Origin: Arthrobacter sp. Hiyo4
GTDB taxonomy: Bacteria; Actinomycetota; Actinomycetes; Actinomycetales; Micrococcaceae
Direction: 5' to 3'
Assembly (NCBI GenBank): GCA_002370555.1
Contig: AP014718.1
Span: forward strand, 3,596,001 to 3,660,000
DNA: 64,000 bases
This document shows, piece after piece, positions 37,880 to 48,235 of the stretch (within the stretch, counting starts at the first letter, position 1; every line of letters starts with the position of its first letter). The notes beneath the pieces were generated by a model. It worked only from the letters and a program-made list of their open reading frames with translations. It searched no databases and was not told the DNA's origin. The translations under genes were made by a program, and so were the position numbers.

Positions 37880-38968
37880 TTACTTCACTGCATCCGCTGC
37901 GCGGGCGAGCTGCGGGAGGAATGTGTCCAGCGCCCACGGCAGGCTCAGTGGCGAGGAGGCGGAGATGGCCAGGACCAGGCTCTTGTCCGCGTCGGCAACG
38001 AACGCGCCGTTTTTGACGGCCGGAATCTGGCCCAGCAGCGGGTCGGCCTTGACGGCAGCAGCGGTGGCGGCATCCTCAACCGAGCTCAGGAAGATGTCGG
38101 CCTCAAGTTCGTTGGCTTTCTCGGCGGACCAAGTCACAAAGAAGTCCTTGGAGCCGGCGGAAGCCTTCTCGGCGACCGGGCCAGCTTCATCCCGATGGCT
38201 GAGAGGAACTTGGGACGGTTGTCATTGGCGGTGTAGAAGCCCGTGGACGTGAGGTCCGCCGGATCGGCGTAGCCGTAGATGAAGCTCTTGCCGGAGATCT
38301 GCGGGTACTTGGCAGCTTCGGCTTTGACGGTGGCCGCAGTGTCGGCGATTAGCTTGGTAGCCTCAGCCTCCTTGCCGAGGGCCTTGCCGATGATGGAGGT
38401 TGAATCCTGCCAGGAGGTTCCGTAGGCAACCTCGGGGTGGGCCACTACCGGGGCGATCTCGCTGAGCTTCTTGTAGTCCTCTTCGGTCAGGCCGGAGTAG
38501 GCGGCCAGGATGACGTCCGGGGTGAGCTTGGCGATCTCGGTGAAGTTGATGCCGTCGGCCTCGGAGAACTGGACCGGGCCTTGTCGGAACCGAAGCTGGC
38601 GCCGAGCTCTTTCAGCGCCGCATCCTTCCACGGAGTGGAGCCCTGCTCGTTGCCGCCCCATTCGTTCTTGGGGACGCCCACCGGAACGACGCCGAGGGCA
38701 AGGGCAACGTCGTCGTTGACCCAGGAAACGGTGACGACGCGCTTGGGCTGTGCCTTGACGGTGGTTTCACCGAAGGCGTGCTTGATGGTGACCGGGAACT
38801 GCGAGCTGCTGGAGCTGGAGGTGTTGACGTCCGAGGCGGAGGACGCGGGGCCGGTGGAGCACGCGGACAGGGTGAGTGCCGCGGCGGCCAGAACGGCCGT
38901 TGCCTTGCCGGCTGTCTTGAACAGCGTGCGGCGGGTGGCGCTCGGGCCGGAGAAGAGGGGGAAGTCAC
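37880..38968 (-). CDS. Iron-siderophore ABC transporter substrate-binding lipoprotein, frameshifted
   Basis: About 362 residues reconstructed. The likely start is GTG at 38968 with AAGGAG upstream; a shift just after it leads to TRRTLFKTAGKATAVLAAAA with lipobox LSAC, a lipoprotein (possibly Tat-type). FecB/FepB-type binding fold: VKAQPKRVVTVSWVNDDVAL at the N lobe, PDVILAAYSGLTEEDYKKLS, and the C lobe to PQLARAADAVK. Further frame changes near 38580 and 38180. It is first in the operon and behind an iron box. The ligand is probably a ferric siderophore by context. Confidence 0.84.
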
Positions 38969-39000
38969 GGAACTCCTTAGGTGAATGATGCGAACCTAAG

Positions 39001-39019
39001 TAAGGGTAGCCTAGCCTGC
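39001..39019 (-). promoter_or_regulatory. DtxR/IdeR-type iron box
   Basis: TAAGGGTAGCCTAGCCTGC matches the actinobacterial iron-box consensus TTAGGTTAGGCTAACCTAA at about 13 of 19 positions. It sits 32-51 bases upstream of the substrate-binding protein start, where an iron-dependent repressor would block transcription of the operon when iron is replete. Confidence 0.65.
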
Positions 39020-39091
39020 TCATAATTAGAAAAGCTTTGTATTGCGTAATTAATCATGTGACGCAACATATAGCGCCAGGTCATTGCGCCC

Positions 39092-39219
39092 TGATGACCG
39101 GCTTCGGCGAGACCGTCCGCACCCTGGGCCTCTTCGACGGCTGGGTTTTTGACGAGCTGGTGGGCCACTACGGCGCAATCGTCCAGGCCCAGATCGACGC
39201 CTGCACCGCCGCCACCTAA
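39092..39219 (+). CDS. Short ORF of unknown function
   Basis: The reading MTGFGETVRTLGLFDGWVFD then ELVGHYGAIVQAQIDACTAAT has natural-looking composition but no recognised family. It may be a small protein or the 3' end of a deleted gene; an in-frame start at 39037 would lengthen it to 60 residues. No JetD similarity is visible. It ends 3 bases before the palindromic repeat. Confidence 0.3.
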
Positions 39220-39221
39220 AA

Positions 39222-39325
39222 CCCTCTCTCACTTTTGGCCCGAAAACCGCCGATGCTCTCTCACTTTCTTGAGGAAAGTGAGAGAGCGTCGGTGAAAAGT
39301 GCCCCAAAGGTGAGAGAGCGTCGGG
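39222..39325. repeat. GCTCTCTCAC repeat cluster with a central palindrome
   Basis: Two forward units (39224 and 39252) and two inverted units (from 39274 and 39309). The central pair, GATGCTCTCTCACTTTC (39252-39268) and GAAAGTGAGAGAGCGTC (39274-39290), forms a 17-bp hairpin with one G-T pair and a five-base loop. It sits directly behind the jetC stop codon and may also end transcription there. It shares its core with the array at 8185-8344. Confidence 0.8.
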
Positions 39326-39326
39326 G

Positions 39327-42300
39327 TTAGCGGAGCACGATGTCCACGGGGTTCGCCTCGGACCGCCACTGGCCTTCCGCGCCGGGCCGGGGCCGGATCA
39401 CCGGCGCCGTCAAAACGCCGGAGCGGTTGGTGCGCTTGTCCCGCAGGATCTCCGTCACGGAGCCCAGGTGCCGGGACAGGTCGATCACGTTCTCCGGCGC
39501 GGCCAGCAGCAGCTGGAAGCCGAACTCGTGCAGCGCCTTGATCCCGGCGCCGGCAAACTCCTCGGAAGCCAGGACAAACGCCTCATCCATCATCACGGTG
39601 CCATAAGTGGTGAACCCCTGCTCGGCGATGCCCAGCTGGTAGCTCAGCGCCGCTGCCATGATGAACGCGGTGAAGCGCTGCCGCTCGCCGCCGGACATGG
39701 AGCCGGTGTCGGCGTGCATGTACACGTCGGTCCGCTTGCCGTTTTCCCGGTGTTCCTTGCACTGGATGAACAGGTGCCCGCGGACGTCCAGCACTTCGGC
39801 ACGCCAGCGCCGGTCCTCGGGCGTGGGCGAGCCGAGCCGCTTTACAAGTGTTTCGAGGGTCTTGTACCGGGCGGTGAGCTCGGCGTCGTCACCTCCCCCG
39901 GCTTCCGGGCCGGAAACCGGGCCGGATCCGGCGCGGGCAGGCCGCGTGTGCCGGGCCTTCAGCGCGTTCTGGATGGCGTCCTTGAACTGCTTGGCCGTGG
40001 CCGGCAGGGTCTGCTTGATGTCCAGTTCCAGGAAGCTGCCCTCGTGGAAGTTGACCTCGGACAGGATGCCGTTGAGCGGCAGGATGCGGCTGGTGATGGA
40101 ACGCCGCTCCTCGTCCAGCAGGTGCAGCAGCGTGCTGAACGATTCGTGGGTGCGCTGGTTGAAGAACTGCCGGAACTCGGACTCCTGGGCGGGCAGGCCG
40201 TCACTGATGATGGCGTGGTAGCGGCCTTCGAACTCCCCGCCGCGCCGATGGACGTGCCGTGGTCAGCGGAGATCGCGGAGCCCCACTCGCGCACAAAGCC
40301 CTCGAAGATCCGGGTCAGCCGCTCGGAGGTAGCCTGCCCGCGCGTCTGGGCAACGTGCAGCTCCCCGAGCAGCGCTGTCCGGACGCGGTTGGCCAGGTTG
40401 TCCAGCTCATGCATCTCGCTGACATCACCAAAGTCGGTGAAGTACGGTTCCAGCGCGGTGACGGTGGCGTCCGACGGCGGCGCTTGCTCCAGGCGGGCCC
40501 GCGCGGCTTCCAGCAGCGAATCGGCGGCACTCAGCTGCCGGTCCAGTGCCTTGTATTCGCTTTGCAGGACTGCCGCGGCTTCGGTGCTGGCCTGGTGTTT
40601 CTGCCGGGCCGTTTCGATGTTGGCACGCAGCGGTTCCAGGTCCGCTTGGGCGGCAAGGGCGTCCCTGAGCCGCTGTTCAATCCGGGTGAGTTCGTCGGCG
40701 GCGACGGCAGCCGAGACCTGTTCCCAGGGCCGGTGGTCTTCCGCGATCCGGCGGAGGGCATCGAGCTGCCGGCTCATGCCCTGGTGTGACTCTTCACGGC
40801 TCTGCGCCAGCTCGGCGGCCTTGACCAGCTCCTGCTGCAGGTCCTCCACCTGGGCGGCCACAAGCTCGAGCTTGGCGGCGTTGTCGAACCCGAGCACGTA
40901 GTCCTGGCGGCTGGTGAAACGGTCGTCCTTCTCCACCGTGTGCCGGTTGCGCTTGACCACACCGCCCAGGCTCAGGCCCTTGTCCAGGGTGGCCAGCTCG
41001 TTGGGGTCCTCGACGCAGGGGTACGCGAAATCGAGGGCGATCCGCTCGCGGATCCATCCCCCGGCGTCCGCCACCGCGCCGCTGGCGAGGATGTCCAGCT
41101 TGGTGAGCAGGTCGCCGTCGCGCACGTCCTCCACAGCGAGGGCGCCACCCGCGAGCGGTTTGGACACGTCCACAGCCCGCAACGCGCCGCGCACCTTGTT
41201 GTCATTCAGGTAGCGGGTCACGGCCGCGAAGTGTTCGCCGGGGACCAGCAGCGTGGTGGCGAGGTTCCGGAGCGCACGCTCAGCGGCCGGACGCCACTGT
41301 TCCGCCCCTTCGGCGAGGTCCATCAGCTCGCCGCCGAACGGCATCCGGTCTTCAGGAACGCCGGTGGCCGCGGCGATGGCGGCACGGTTTTCAATGCTCG
41401 ACGGCGGCAGCAACGACTTGCGCGTCTTCAGGGAGAGCAGCTCCTGCTGGGCTGCGGCCAGCTCACGCTTTTTGGTGGCGTGGCCGTCGAAGGCTTCGAA
41501 GCGGAGCTCCTGCAGGGCCTGCGAGTCATCCTTGAGCTCAGCCGACCTGGAGGCAGCCTGCTCGTGGGCCTGTTCCCAACCCTCAGCGGTCCACTCCAGC
41601 TGCAGACCGGCGTCGGACAGGGCCTTGCGGGCCGCTTCCTCCACCTGCTCGCGCAGCCGCAGACCCACCTTGGCGTTGTCCAGCGACTGCTCGATCGCGG
41701 AGATCGCGTTGCCGCCCTGGTTGTTGTAATCGGTCTCCAGCTGGCGCAGATCCTTGGCCAGCCCGTCGCGGACCGAGCGCTCCGCGCCCAGCTCCTTGGC
41801 TTTCGCCTGGGCCAGCTCCTTGAACCGCGCCAGTGTTTTCTGGTGGACCGTGACGGCGAGCTGTTGCTTGTAGGCTTCGAACTCCTCGCCCGACAGCTCA
41901 CGGAGCCGGTTTGCGTCCAGGAGCGACTGCGCGTATTCCTTGTTCAGGCCGGGCACGGGGGCCAGCTGGTCCCGCTGCTGCCGCACGTCCTCCAGCCGCT
42001 GCCGGATGGACATGAGGTTGCTGAATTCCTCCACCACGTCATCGGCCGCGGCGAGGGTGGCGGGGGCGTCCAGGACCTGGTCGCGGAAGAACGTATTGAC
42101 GCTGCCGCCGAGGCCCTTGCCGGCCTGGATCACGCGCAGCAGGGGCAGGGCCTGGTCCGAACTGATGCCGAGGAGCCGGCGGAAACGCTCCGCGAAGGCC
42201 TTGTGGACATCGAAGATCTGGGCGTCCGGGAAGATCGTCTCCAGCGCAGCCTTGGTGAAGCGCTTGTCCGCGATGTCCTCGATGGCCGGCAGGTCCAGCG

Positions 42301-42774
42301 GCTTGCTGTCGATCATGTAGAAACGCCCGACACTGGACTCCGTGCCGTTTTTGGGCAGGTCGAACAGTGCGGACACCGTGATGCGGGTTCCCGCGGCGTT
42401 ATCAAACGTCAGGGCGACGGCGGACCAGGTGGCACCGGGCCGCTGGAACGCGCTGGCGGAGCCTTCGCCAACGGCCTTGTCGCCCACCTTGCCGCGCATG
42501 TACGTGAACGTGGTCCGCTTGTCCTCCACAGCACCGCCGGCACGCTGGGCCGCGGCCTCGTTGGAGCGCGGCCGGGCATCGAACACGCGCAGCATGGCGT
42601 CAAACAGCGTGGACTTGCCCACGCCCGAGTTGCCCGTCAGCAGGGTTCCGTTCCGGTCCACGTGCATCGTGTGCGCACCGTGGAACGTCCCCAGTTGACC
42701 ACCTGCACCAGGGCAAGGCGCATCTGGCCGGGGTTCGTGAGATCGCCCATCGGCAGCATGGTCGCGATGCTCAT
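39327..42774 (-). CDS. jetC: JetC/MksB-like SMC-family ATPase, frameshifted
   Basis: About 1148 residues. Walker A is GNSGVGKS at residues 48-55. Two long helical regions follow with [20 protein letters not shown] and [20 protein letters not shown] (coiled coil), interrupted by a hinge-like segment ([20 protein letters not shown]). The ABC signature SMSGGERQR and the Walker B with DEAF (TVMMDEAF, near residue 1060) are at the C terminus. This is the SbcC/MukB-like architecture of Wadjet JetC. Frame changes are near 42692 (TGGGGACG where TGGGGGACG keeps the frame) and near 40243. It acts as the loop-extruding motor on DNA. The ATG overlaps the jetB stop (ATGA). Confidence 0.88.
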
Positions 42775-43604
42775 GCTTCTCCTTCTTCGTGGTCGCCTAT
42801 CGCGCCGTCCTCGGTTTCGACAGGCTCAACCACCGGGACGTCGAGCTCCAGCATTGCTTCTGTGCCTGTGGGGTCTGCGGTGGCTGCTACCAGGGCTTCG
42901 ATTTGGGCGGGGATGTCGCCGATGTTTTCGAAGGGCAGTGCCAGCGGCAGGGCGTTGGAGATGGTGTACTCGTCGTCCAGGCCGGTGGTGAGGAGCAGCT
43001 GGCGGGCCAGGAGCTTGGTGATGGCCCGGGTGACCACATCGGAATCGCGCAGCGCGTCCTGCTGTCCGGCGGGCTGGTAGTGGGCCACGAGGTCTGCGAT
43101 TTCCTCGCGGGTGATGGTGGCATCGGTCTGCGCCGTGACGTGGCGGTCCAGCAGCATCCGCAGGCGGAGCAGCACGATGGTTTCCACGCGGCTCAGGGCA
43201 CGCTGTTGGCGCAGGATGCTCGGCCGGCTGCTGCCGCCGATGGCCTCCGGATCCACCGGGCGCAGGACGGCGATCTTGCGCTCGTGGTCCAGCTGCAGGG
43301 TCAGGAACAGTTCGGACAGGCGGCTGCGCAGGATGATCTGGTTGTCCAGCAGCGTGGTCCACAGCTTCTCGTCGCGGCCGCCGTCAACGTACGGGCCCTT
43401 GAGCAGCTTGACCAGCGCCTGGCGCACCTTCATCGAAAGGACGCCGGTGTCGCCGGGAAACAGCGCCGCGCCGTCAACAAACGTGTCCCGGGGCGAAACG
43501 GCGAAGGGCCGGGTTTCGACGGGCTTAACCACCGGAACTGCAGGATCAACCGCCGGTGTGGCCTCCTCAACGGGGGGTGCCGCCGTCGTAATTTCTTCAG
43601 TCAT
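42771..43604 (-). CDS. jetB: JetB/MksE-like protein (DUF4194)
   Basis: 277 residues from ATG 43604 ([20 protein letters not shown]). A disordered acidic/proline N terminus (about 60 residues) precedes paired winged-helix domains of DUF4194: [40 protein letters not shown], then [20 protein letters not shown] and [14 protein letters not shown]. It bridges the kleisin and the ATPase in Wadjet/MksBEF complexes. It overlaps jetC by 4 bases and follows the jetA stop by 2. The C terminus is acidic ([10 protein letters not shown]). The gene is intact. Confidence 0.88.
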   Translation of the reverse strand: MTEEITTAAPPVEEATPAVDPAVPVVKPVETRPFAVSPRDTFVDGAALFPGDTGVLSMKVRQALVKLLKGPYVDGGRDEKLWTTLLDNQIILRSRLSELFLTLQLDHERKIAVLRPVDPEAIGGSSRPSILRQQRALSRVETIVLLRLRMLLDRHVTAQTDATITREEIADLVAHYQPAGQQDALRDSDVVTRAITKLLARQLLLTTGLDDEYTISNALPLALPFENIGDIPAQIEALVAATADPTGTEAMLELDVPVVEPVETEDGAIGDHEEGEA

Positions 43605-43606
43605 CG

Positions 43607-45066
43607 TCAATCCTTCTTGAGGGTGACCACCGGCAGGTACGCCGTGCGGGTGGTGCCGTCGATCTGTTCGTAGTCCAGGCCGTCCCAGGCGTCGCGGTCA
43701 AAGGCCGCGCCATCCTGGAGGGCGTGCGAGAGGAGTGCGCGGATGGAGTTGATGTGCTGTTCCTCCGGCGGCAGCTGCCCCCAGGCCTCGGCCAGGGTGG
43801 ACGCGCCGGCCACGGCGGCCCGGATGGCCTCGGGACGTGCCTTGCCCGTCCTCGGCGAGCGCACCCGGTCCGAGTCGCTGAAGGCGATGGGGTCAGCCAG
43901 CCTGGGCGGAACGGCGAACTCGTCCGGGTCGTAGAGCTTGACCATGGCCAGCGATTCGAACCCGGCGTTGAACAGCACCGGACCGCGGACCAGGCCCGGC
44001 CGTTCGCGTTCATACGGCAGGGCCCTGATGGCCTGCTCGGCCTCGCGCAGCACCTTCCGGAGACGGACGGACTGGCGGAAGTCGTCGCTCTGGACGTAGG
44101 TGTTCAGGCTTTCGCTGAGCTTGCCGTAGATCCGCTGGATCTGGCTGTGCTGGTGGCGGAGCTCGGCCACCAGGTTCTTGAGCGTCTCGCGGTCCTCCGG
44201 CGAAAGGTCGTCGGCGAACTGCCGGCTGAGGACCTCACCGATGGCCGACCGGAACCGGAGCTGCTGCTGCGGGTCTTCCAGGAATGCGGTGAAGGAGCGG
44301 AAGGTCCTGCCCTCGGGCTCTGCCGCAGCCGCTTGTCCGCGTCGAGCACCTGCGCCATGGTGGCGCCTTTGCTCAGCGATTCCTCGATGATCTGGTTGCG
44401 CAGCTCGCCCACCAGTTCCTCGATACGGTCGCGCATCTTTTTGTAGTCGGCGGGCAGGCTGGCGGCGAGGTCCAGGATGTTCCCGGCGGCTTCCACCGCT
44501 TCGTCGTCATCCAGCAGGCCGTCAAAGTCGCCGGAGCTGATGTCCTGGATCAGCTGCTGCCGTTCCCCGATCTCGTCCTCGAGGGATTCCAGCCGGGCAC
44601 TCTGGTCCGGATTGGTCTCATTGGCCAGCTTCTCCACGTCGCCCAGAAGCGTGCCCAGCCGGGACCCGTTCAGCGTGGACCGCTCGGACGAAAGGCTGTC
44701 CAGGAATGCAAGCACGCGGGCGGCTGGCTCCGTGACCTCGTAAACGATCTGCCCCGACTGGTTGCGGCGGGTCAGGAAATGCTTGCGTGTCCACTCGTCT
44801 GCATAGTTCCTGCCGGACGACGTGCCGATGGCGGCACCACCAGGCCCCGGCTCCTGGCGCCGGAGCTGCTCCAGGAAGGAGTCGACGTCGGCGTGGAACT
44901 CCTCAAGCGGCAGCTGCGGACGGGTGCGGGTAAAGGATGCCTGCAGCACCGCGATCACCCAGGGCGCCGAGCGAGTCAGGGCCCAGGCGGGTCCCTTTGT
45001 GAGGAGTTCGAGGTCCCGGAGCCGGGCACTGATCGCGTCAGCGGATGACCTGGCGGAGCGGGGCAC
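43607..45066 (-). CDS. jetA: JetA/MksF-like kleisin (DUF3375), frameshifted
   Basis: About 486 residues. GTG at 45066 has a good GAAGGAGA site about 8 bases upstream. [20 protein letters not shown] and [20 protein letters not shown] are the DUF3375 N terminus. A helical middle follows ([40 protein letters not shown]). One frame change near 44325 leads to [20 protein letters not shown], and the C terminus is [15 protein letters not shown]. This is the kleisin-like subunit that closes the SMC ring. It is first in the operon, in the canonical jetA-jetB-jetC order. Confidence 0.87.
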
Positions 45067-45217
45067 ACGCTCTCCTTCAGCTGCTGGGGGATGGTTGGGC
45101 AGCGCGGATTGCGAAAACTGCCAACTACAAGGTTAACGCAGGCCCCGCGACCGAATAATCGTTGTACGTGGCTGGCCGCGGGAGCACACTGTTTAGATCA
45201 CCTGAGAGGAGTTTGTC

Positions 45218-45622
45218 ATGCGTGAAAAAGCTGTGCTGACCAGCGGCCTGGCGGCTGCGGCAGTCATTCTGGGTGGCGCGACAGTGGCGGTCGCCGCGAG
45301 CACTGGGACCAGCGGGGATCAGCCCTCGAGCAAGATCGCGGTCAACGTCGACCGGTCAGTGCCGGTATCCACCGTCCCGGGGCCCGAGCGGGACGACGAT
45401 TTCAATCTGGCGCCACTTAACACTGCGGACCATGACCAGGCCGCGAACGCCGCATTGGCCAGGGTGGGCCAGGGCAGTGTCATCGAGGTGGAACGGGAAA
45501 ATGACGGGAACGTCGCGTACGAGGTTGAAGTCAGGCTGGACAACGGTTCCCAGGTTGAAGTGGGGCTCGGCGCCGACTTCGCGGTCCTGAACCAGGCCGC
45601 CCCGGAGTTCGACGACGATTAA
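45218..45622 (+). CDS. Secreted PepSY-domain protein
   Basis: 134 residues with a signal peptide (MREKAVLTSGLAAAAVILGG, cleavage near AVAASTG). The PepSY domain covers about residues 68-125 (AANAALARVGQGSVIEVERE, GNVAYEVEVRLDNGSQVEVG). The C terminus is acidic (APEFDDD). ATG 45218 is preceded by TGAGAGGAG. PepSY domains often inhibit peptidases or sense envelope state. It is divergent from jetA, with about 150 bases between them, and there is no evidence that it belongs to the Jet locus. Confidence 0.85.
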   Translation: MREKAVLTSGLAAAAVILGGATVAVAASTGTSGDQPSSKIAVNVDRSVPVSTVPGPERDDDFNLAPLNTADHDQAANAALARVGQGSVIEVERENDGNVAYEVEVRLDNGSQVEVGLGADFAVLNQAAPEFDDD

Positions 45623-45793
45623 ACTCAAGCGCGGACAGTGACTTCCGCGACCGCTCCGTGACCTACGTCCCGGTAGCATTGCGATCCCGTATCAACCCGC
45701 CATGACGGCGGGGCAGGTCTGGCTGGGACGCCTCAGCACCCCTACGCTCATGCTACTGATCTCAACCGAAGCAACGGCGCAGCAGGGGGAACA

Positions 45794-46075
45794 ATGCAGT
45801 TCGACTTAAGTGCAGTGGAGACGGCCACCATGGTGTTCATCGGAACCCTGGTGTTTGCCCTGGTTCTGGTGGGTTTCGTCCTGACAGCGGGCTTCCTGGC
45901 CCTGGTCATGGTTGGGGTGGGCAAGCTCGCCTGGTTCCTCGCCTCCACGACGCTGCTGACAGTGGTCCACGGGATCAACCACGGCTGGGACAGGCTGGTC
46001 CACCACGCCTCCACCGGAGCCACGGGGACTTCCAGGGCCAGCCATCCCCTAGCACTGGAAGCTACCCGCGGGTAA
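45794..46075 (+). CDS. Small membrane protein of unknown function
   Basis: 93 residues with one long hydrophobic region (TMVFIGTLVFALVLVGFVLT to ALVMVGVGKLAWFLASTTLL). The pattern (acidic N terminus, FxGTLVxALxL helix, then VGKL/VGRL) also occurs in the protein at 49710-50475, so the two may be paralogues. A GGGGAACA stretch upstream is only a weak ribosome-binding site. Confidence 0.55.
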   Translation: MQFDLSAVETATMVFIGTLVFALVLVGFVLTAGFLALVMVGVGKLAWFLASTTLLTVVHGINHGWDRLVHHASTGATGTSRASHPLALEATRG

Positions 46076-46154
46076 TGTTGAGAGACAGCTGAAGGGTTCT
46101 CCAACCCGGCGGATCCATGGCTTGAACCGGCCATCCCGGTCAGAGGAGATACCC

Positions 46155-48184
46155 ATGAGCTTCGCCACTGACAGCCCCGCCACGAACCCACCTGCCACCG
46201 AAGTTCCTGCCACGGATGCCCCGGACGCCGAAGTCCCCGTCGCCGCGGCCAATATCGGGCCCGAAGCCACCGCGGCGGACGCCCGGGCACTTGCTGAGGC
46301 CTCCCGCGAACTCGGCTGGGACCGGCCCAGCTTCGCCAAAGGACTCTACCTGGGGAATTTCGACCTCGGCCTCATCCACCCCTGGCCGAAAGCCAAGGCC
46401 GATGACGTGGAACGCGGTGAGGCCTTCATGGAGCGCCTCACCGCGTACGCCCGCACCATGTCCGGGCGCGTGATCGAACGCGAGGCCCGGATCCCGGACG
46501 AGTACCTCCAGGGCCTGGCCGGCCTGGGTGTCTTTGGCATGAAAATCCCGCAGGAGTACGGCGGGCTCGGCTTGTCCCTGGTCTACTATGGCCGGGCCCT
46601 GGCGCTGCTCGGCAGCGTCCACCCGAGCATTGGCGCCCTGATCTCCGCGCACCAGTCCATCGGCGTCCCCGAGCCCGTGAAGGTGTTTGGCACGCCGGAC
46701 CAGAAACGCGAGTACCTGCCGCGCTGCGCCGCCGGCGCCATCACGGCTTTCCTCCTGACGGAACCGGACGTGGGCAGCGATCCCGCCCGGATGGGCAGCA
46801 CCGCCGTTCCCACGGACGACGGCGGGAGTTACGTTCTGGACGGCGTGAAGCTTTGGACCACCAACGGCGTGATCGCCGAGCTGGTGGTGGTGATGGCCGT
46901 GGTGCCGGCCCACACCGATGCGGATGGCACCGGGCGCAGGGGCGGCATCAGCGCCTTTGTGGTGGAAATGGACTCCCCGGCATCACCGTGGAGAACCGCA
47001 ACACGTTTATGGGGCTGCGTGGGATCGAAAACGGCGTCACCCGCTTCCACCAGGTCCGGGTGCCCGCGGCCAACAGGCTGGGCCGCGAGGGCCAGGGCCT
47101 GAAGATCGCGCTCACCACGCTGAACACGGGCCGGCTTTCCCTGCCGGCGTTGTGCGTGGCGTCCGGCCGCTGGAGCCTGAAGATCGCCCGGGAATGGTCC
47201 AACGCCCGTACCCAGTGGGGCCAGCCGGTGGGCAAGCACGAGGCGGTGGGCAAGAAGATCGCCTTTATCGCTGCGTCCGCCTTCGCCCTGGACGCCGTCT
47301 TCGAACTGTCCGCGGAACTCGCCGACGCCGGGCAGAAGGACGTGCGGATCGAGGCGGCCCTGGCCAAGCTGTGGTCCTCCGAGATCAGCTACCGGATCGC
47401 CGACGAACTGGTCCAGATCCGCGGCGGCCGTGGCTTCGAGACGGCGGAGTCCTTGGAGGCCCGGGGTGAACGCGCGGTTCCGGCCGAGCAGCAGCTGCGC
47501 GACCTCCGGATCAACCGGATCTTCGAGGGCTCCTCGGAGATCATGAAACTCCTCATCGCCCGGGAAGCCGTGGACGCCCACCTGGCCGCTGCGGGCGATC
47601 TTGCGTCCGTGGATGCCAGCCTTCAGGACAAGGCGAGGGCCGCCGTCGGGGCTTCAGGCTTTTATGCCCGGTGGCTGCCCAAACTCGTGGCGGGCGCCGG
47701 AATGGACCCCCGGTCCTACAGCGACTTCGGCAGGCTGGCCAAGCAACTGCGCTTCGTGGAACGGTCCTCGCGCCGGCTGGCCCGGCAGACGTTCTACGGC
47801 ATGGGGCGCTGGCAGGCGAAGCTGGAGTACAAGCAGGCGTTCCTGGGCAGGGTGGTGGACATCGGCGCCGAGCTGTTCGCCATGGCCGCCTGCTGTTCCC
47901 GGGCCGAAATGATCCTTCGCACCACGCCCGAACATGCCGCCAGCGCCTACGAACTGGCAGAGGCATACTGCGATCAGGCCCGCGTCCGGATTGACGAGTA
48001 CTTTGACCAGCTGTGGCGGAACACGGACGACGGCGACCGTATCCTCTCGCGCAAGGTCCTGGCCGGGGAATACACCTGGCTTGAGGCGGGCGTACTGGAT
48101 CAGTCGGAGGGCACCGGCCCGTGGATCGCCGATGCCACGCCGGGGCCTTCCAGCAAGGAAAACCTGCACCGGAAGTACCGCTAG
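46155..48184 (+). CDS. Acyl-CoA dehydrogenase, large VLCAD-like form, frameshifted
   Basis: About 676 residues: a 60-residue Pro/Ala-rich leader, then the ACAD N-terminal domain (LGVFGMKIPQEYGGLGLSLV), middle domain with TAFLLTEPDVGSD and KLWTTNGVIAE, the C-terminal helical domain (WGQPVGKHEAVGKKIAFIAA) and the LRINRIFEGSSEIM region with the expected catalytic Glu. A further 150-residue C-terminal helical extension is as in VLCAD/ACAD9. One frame change near 46978 (one G missing from CCCCGGG). The start ATG 46155 has GAGGAG 6 bases upstream. It is FAD-dependent and oxidises acyl-CoA in beta-oxidation; chain length is not deducible. Confidence 0.9.
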
Positions 48185-48235
48185 CAACTCATAAGCATCC
48201 TTGTTATCGCCGGTCACCAGTGGTTGAGTTGACCC

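Noticed and set aside
38979..39000. A second iron box formed by TTAGGT and ACCTAA
   Set aside because: The half-sites are about 11 bases apart rather than the 7 or so needed for a DtxR dimer, so only the site at 39001-39019 is called.
39037..39219. Short ORF as a jetD remnant
   Set aside because: It is on the strand opposite to jetABC and shows no DUF3322/DUF2220 motif.
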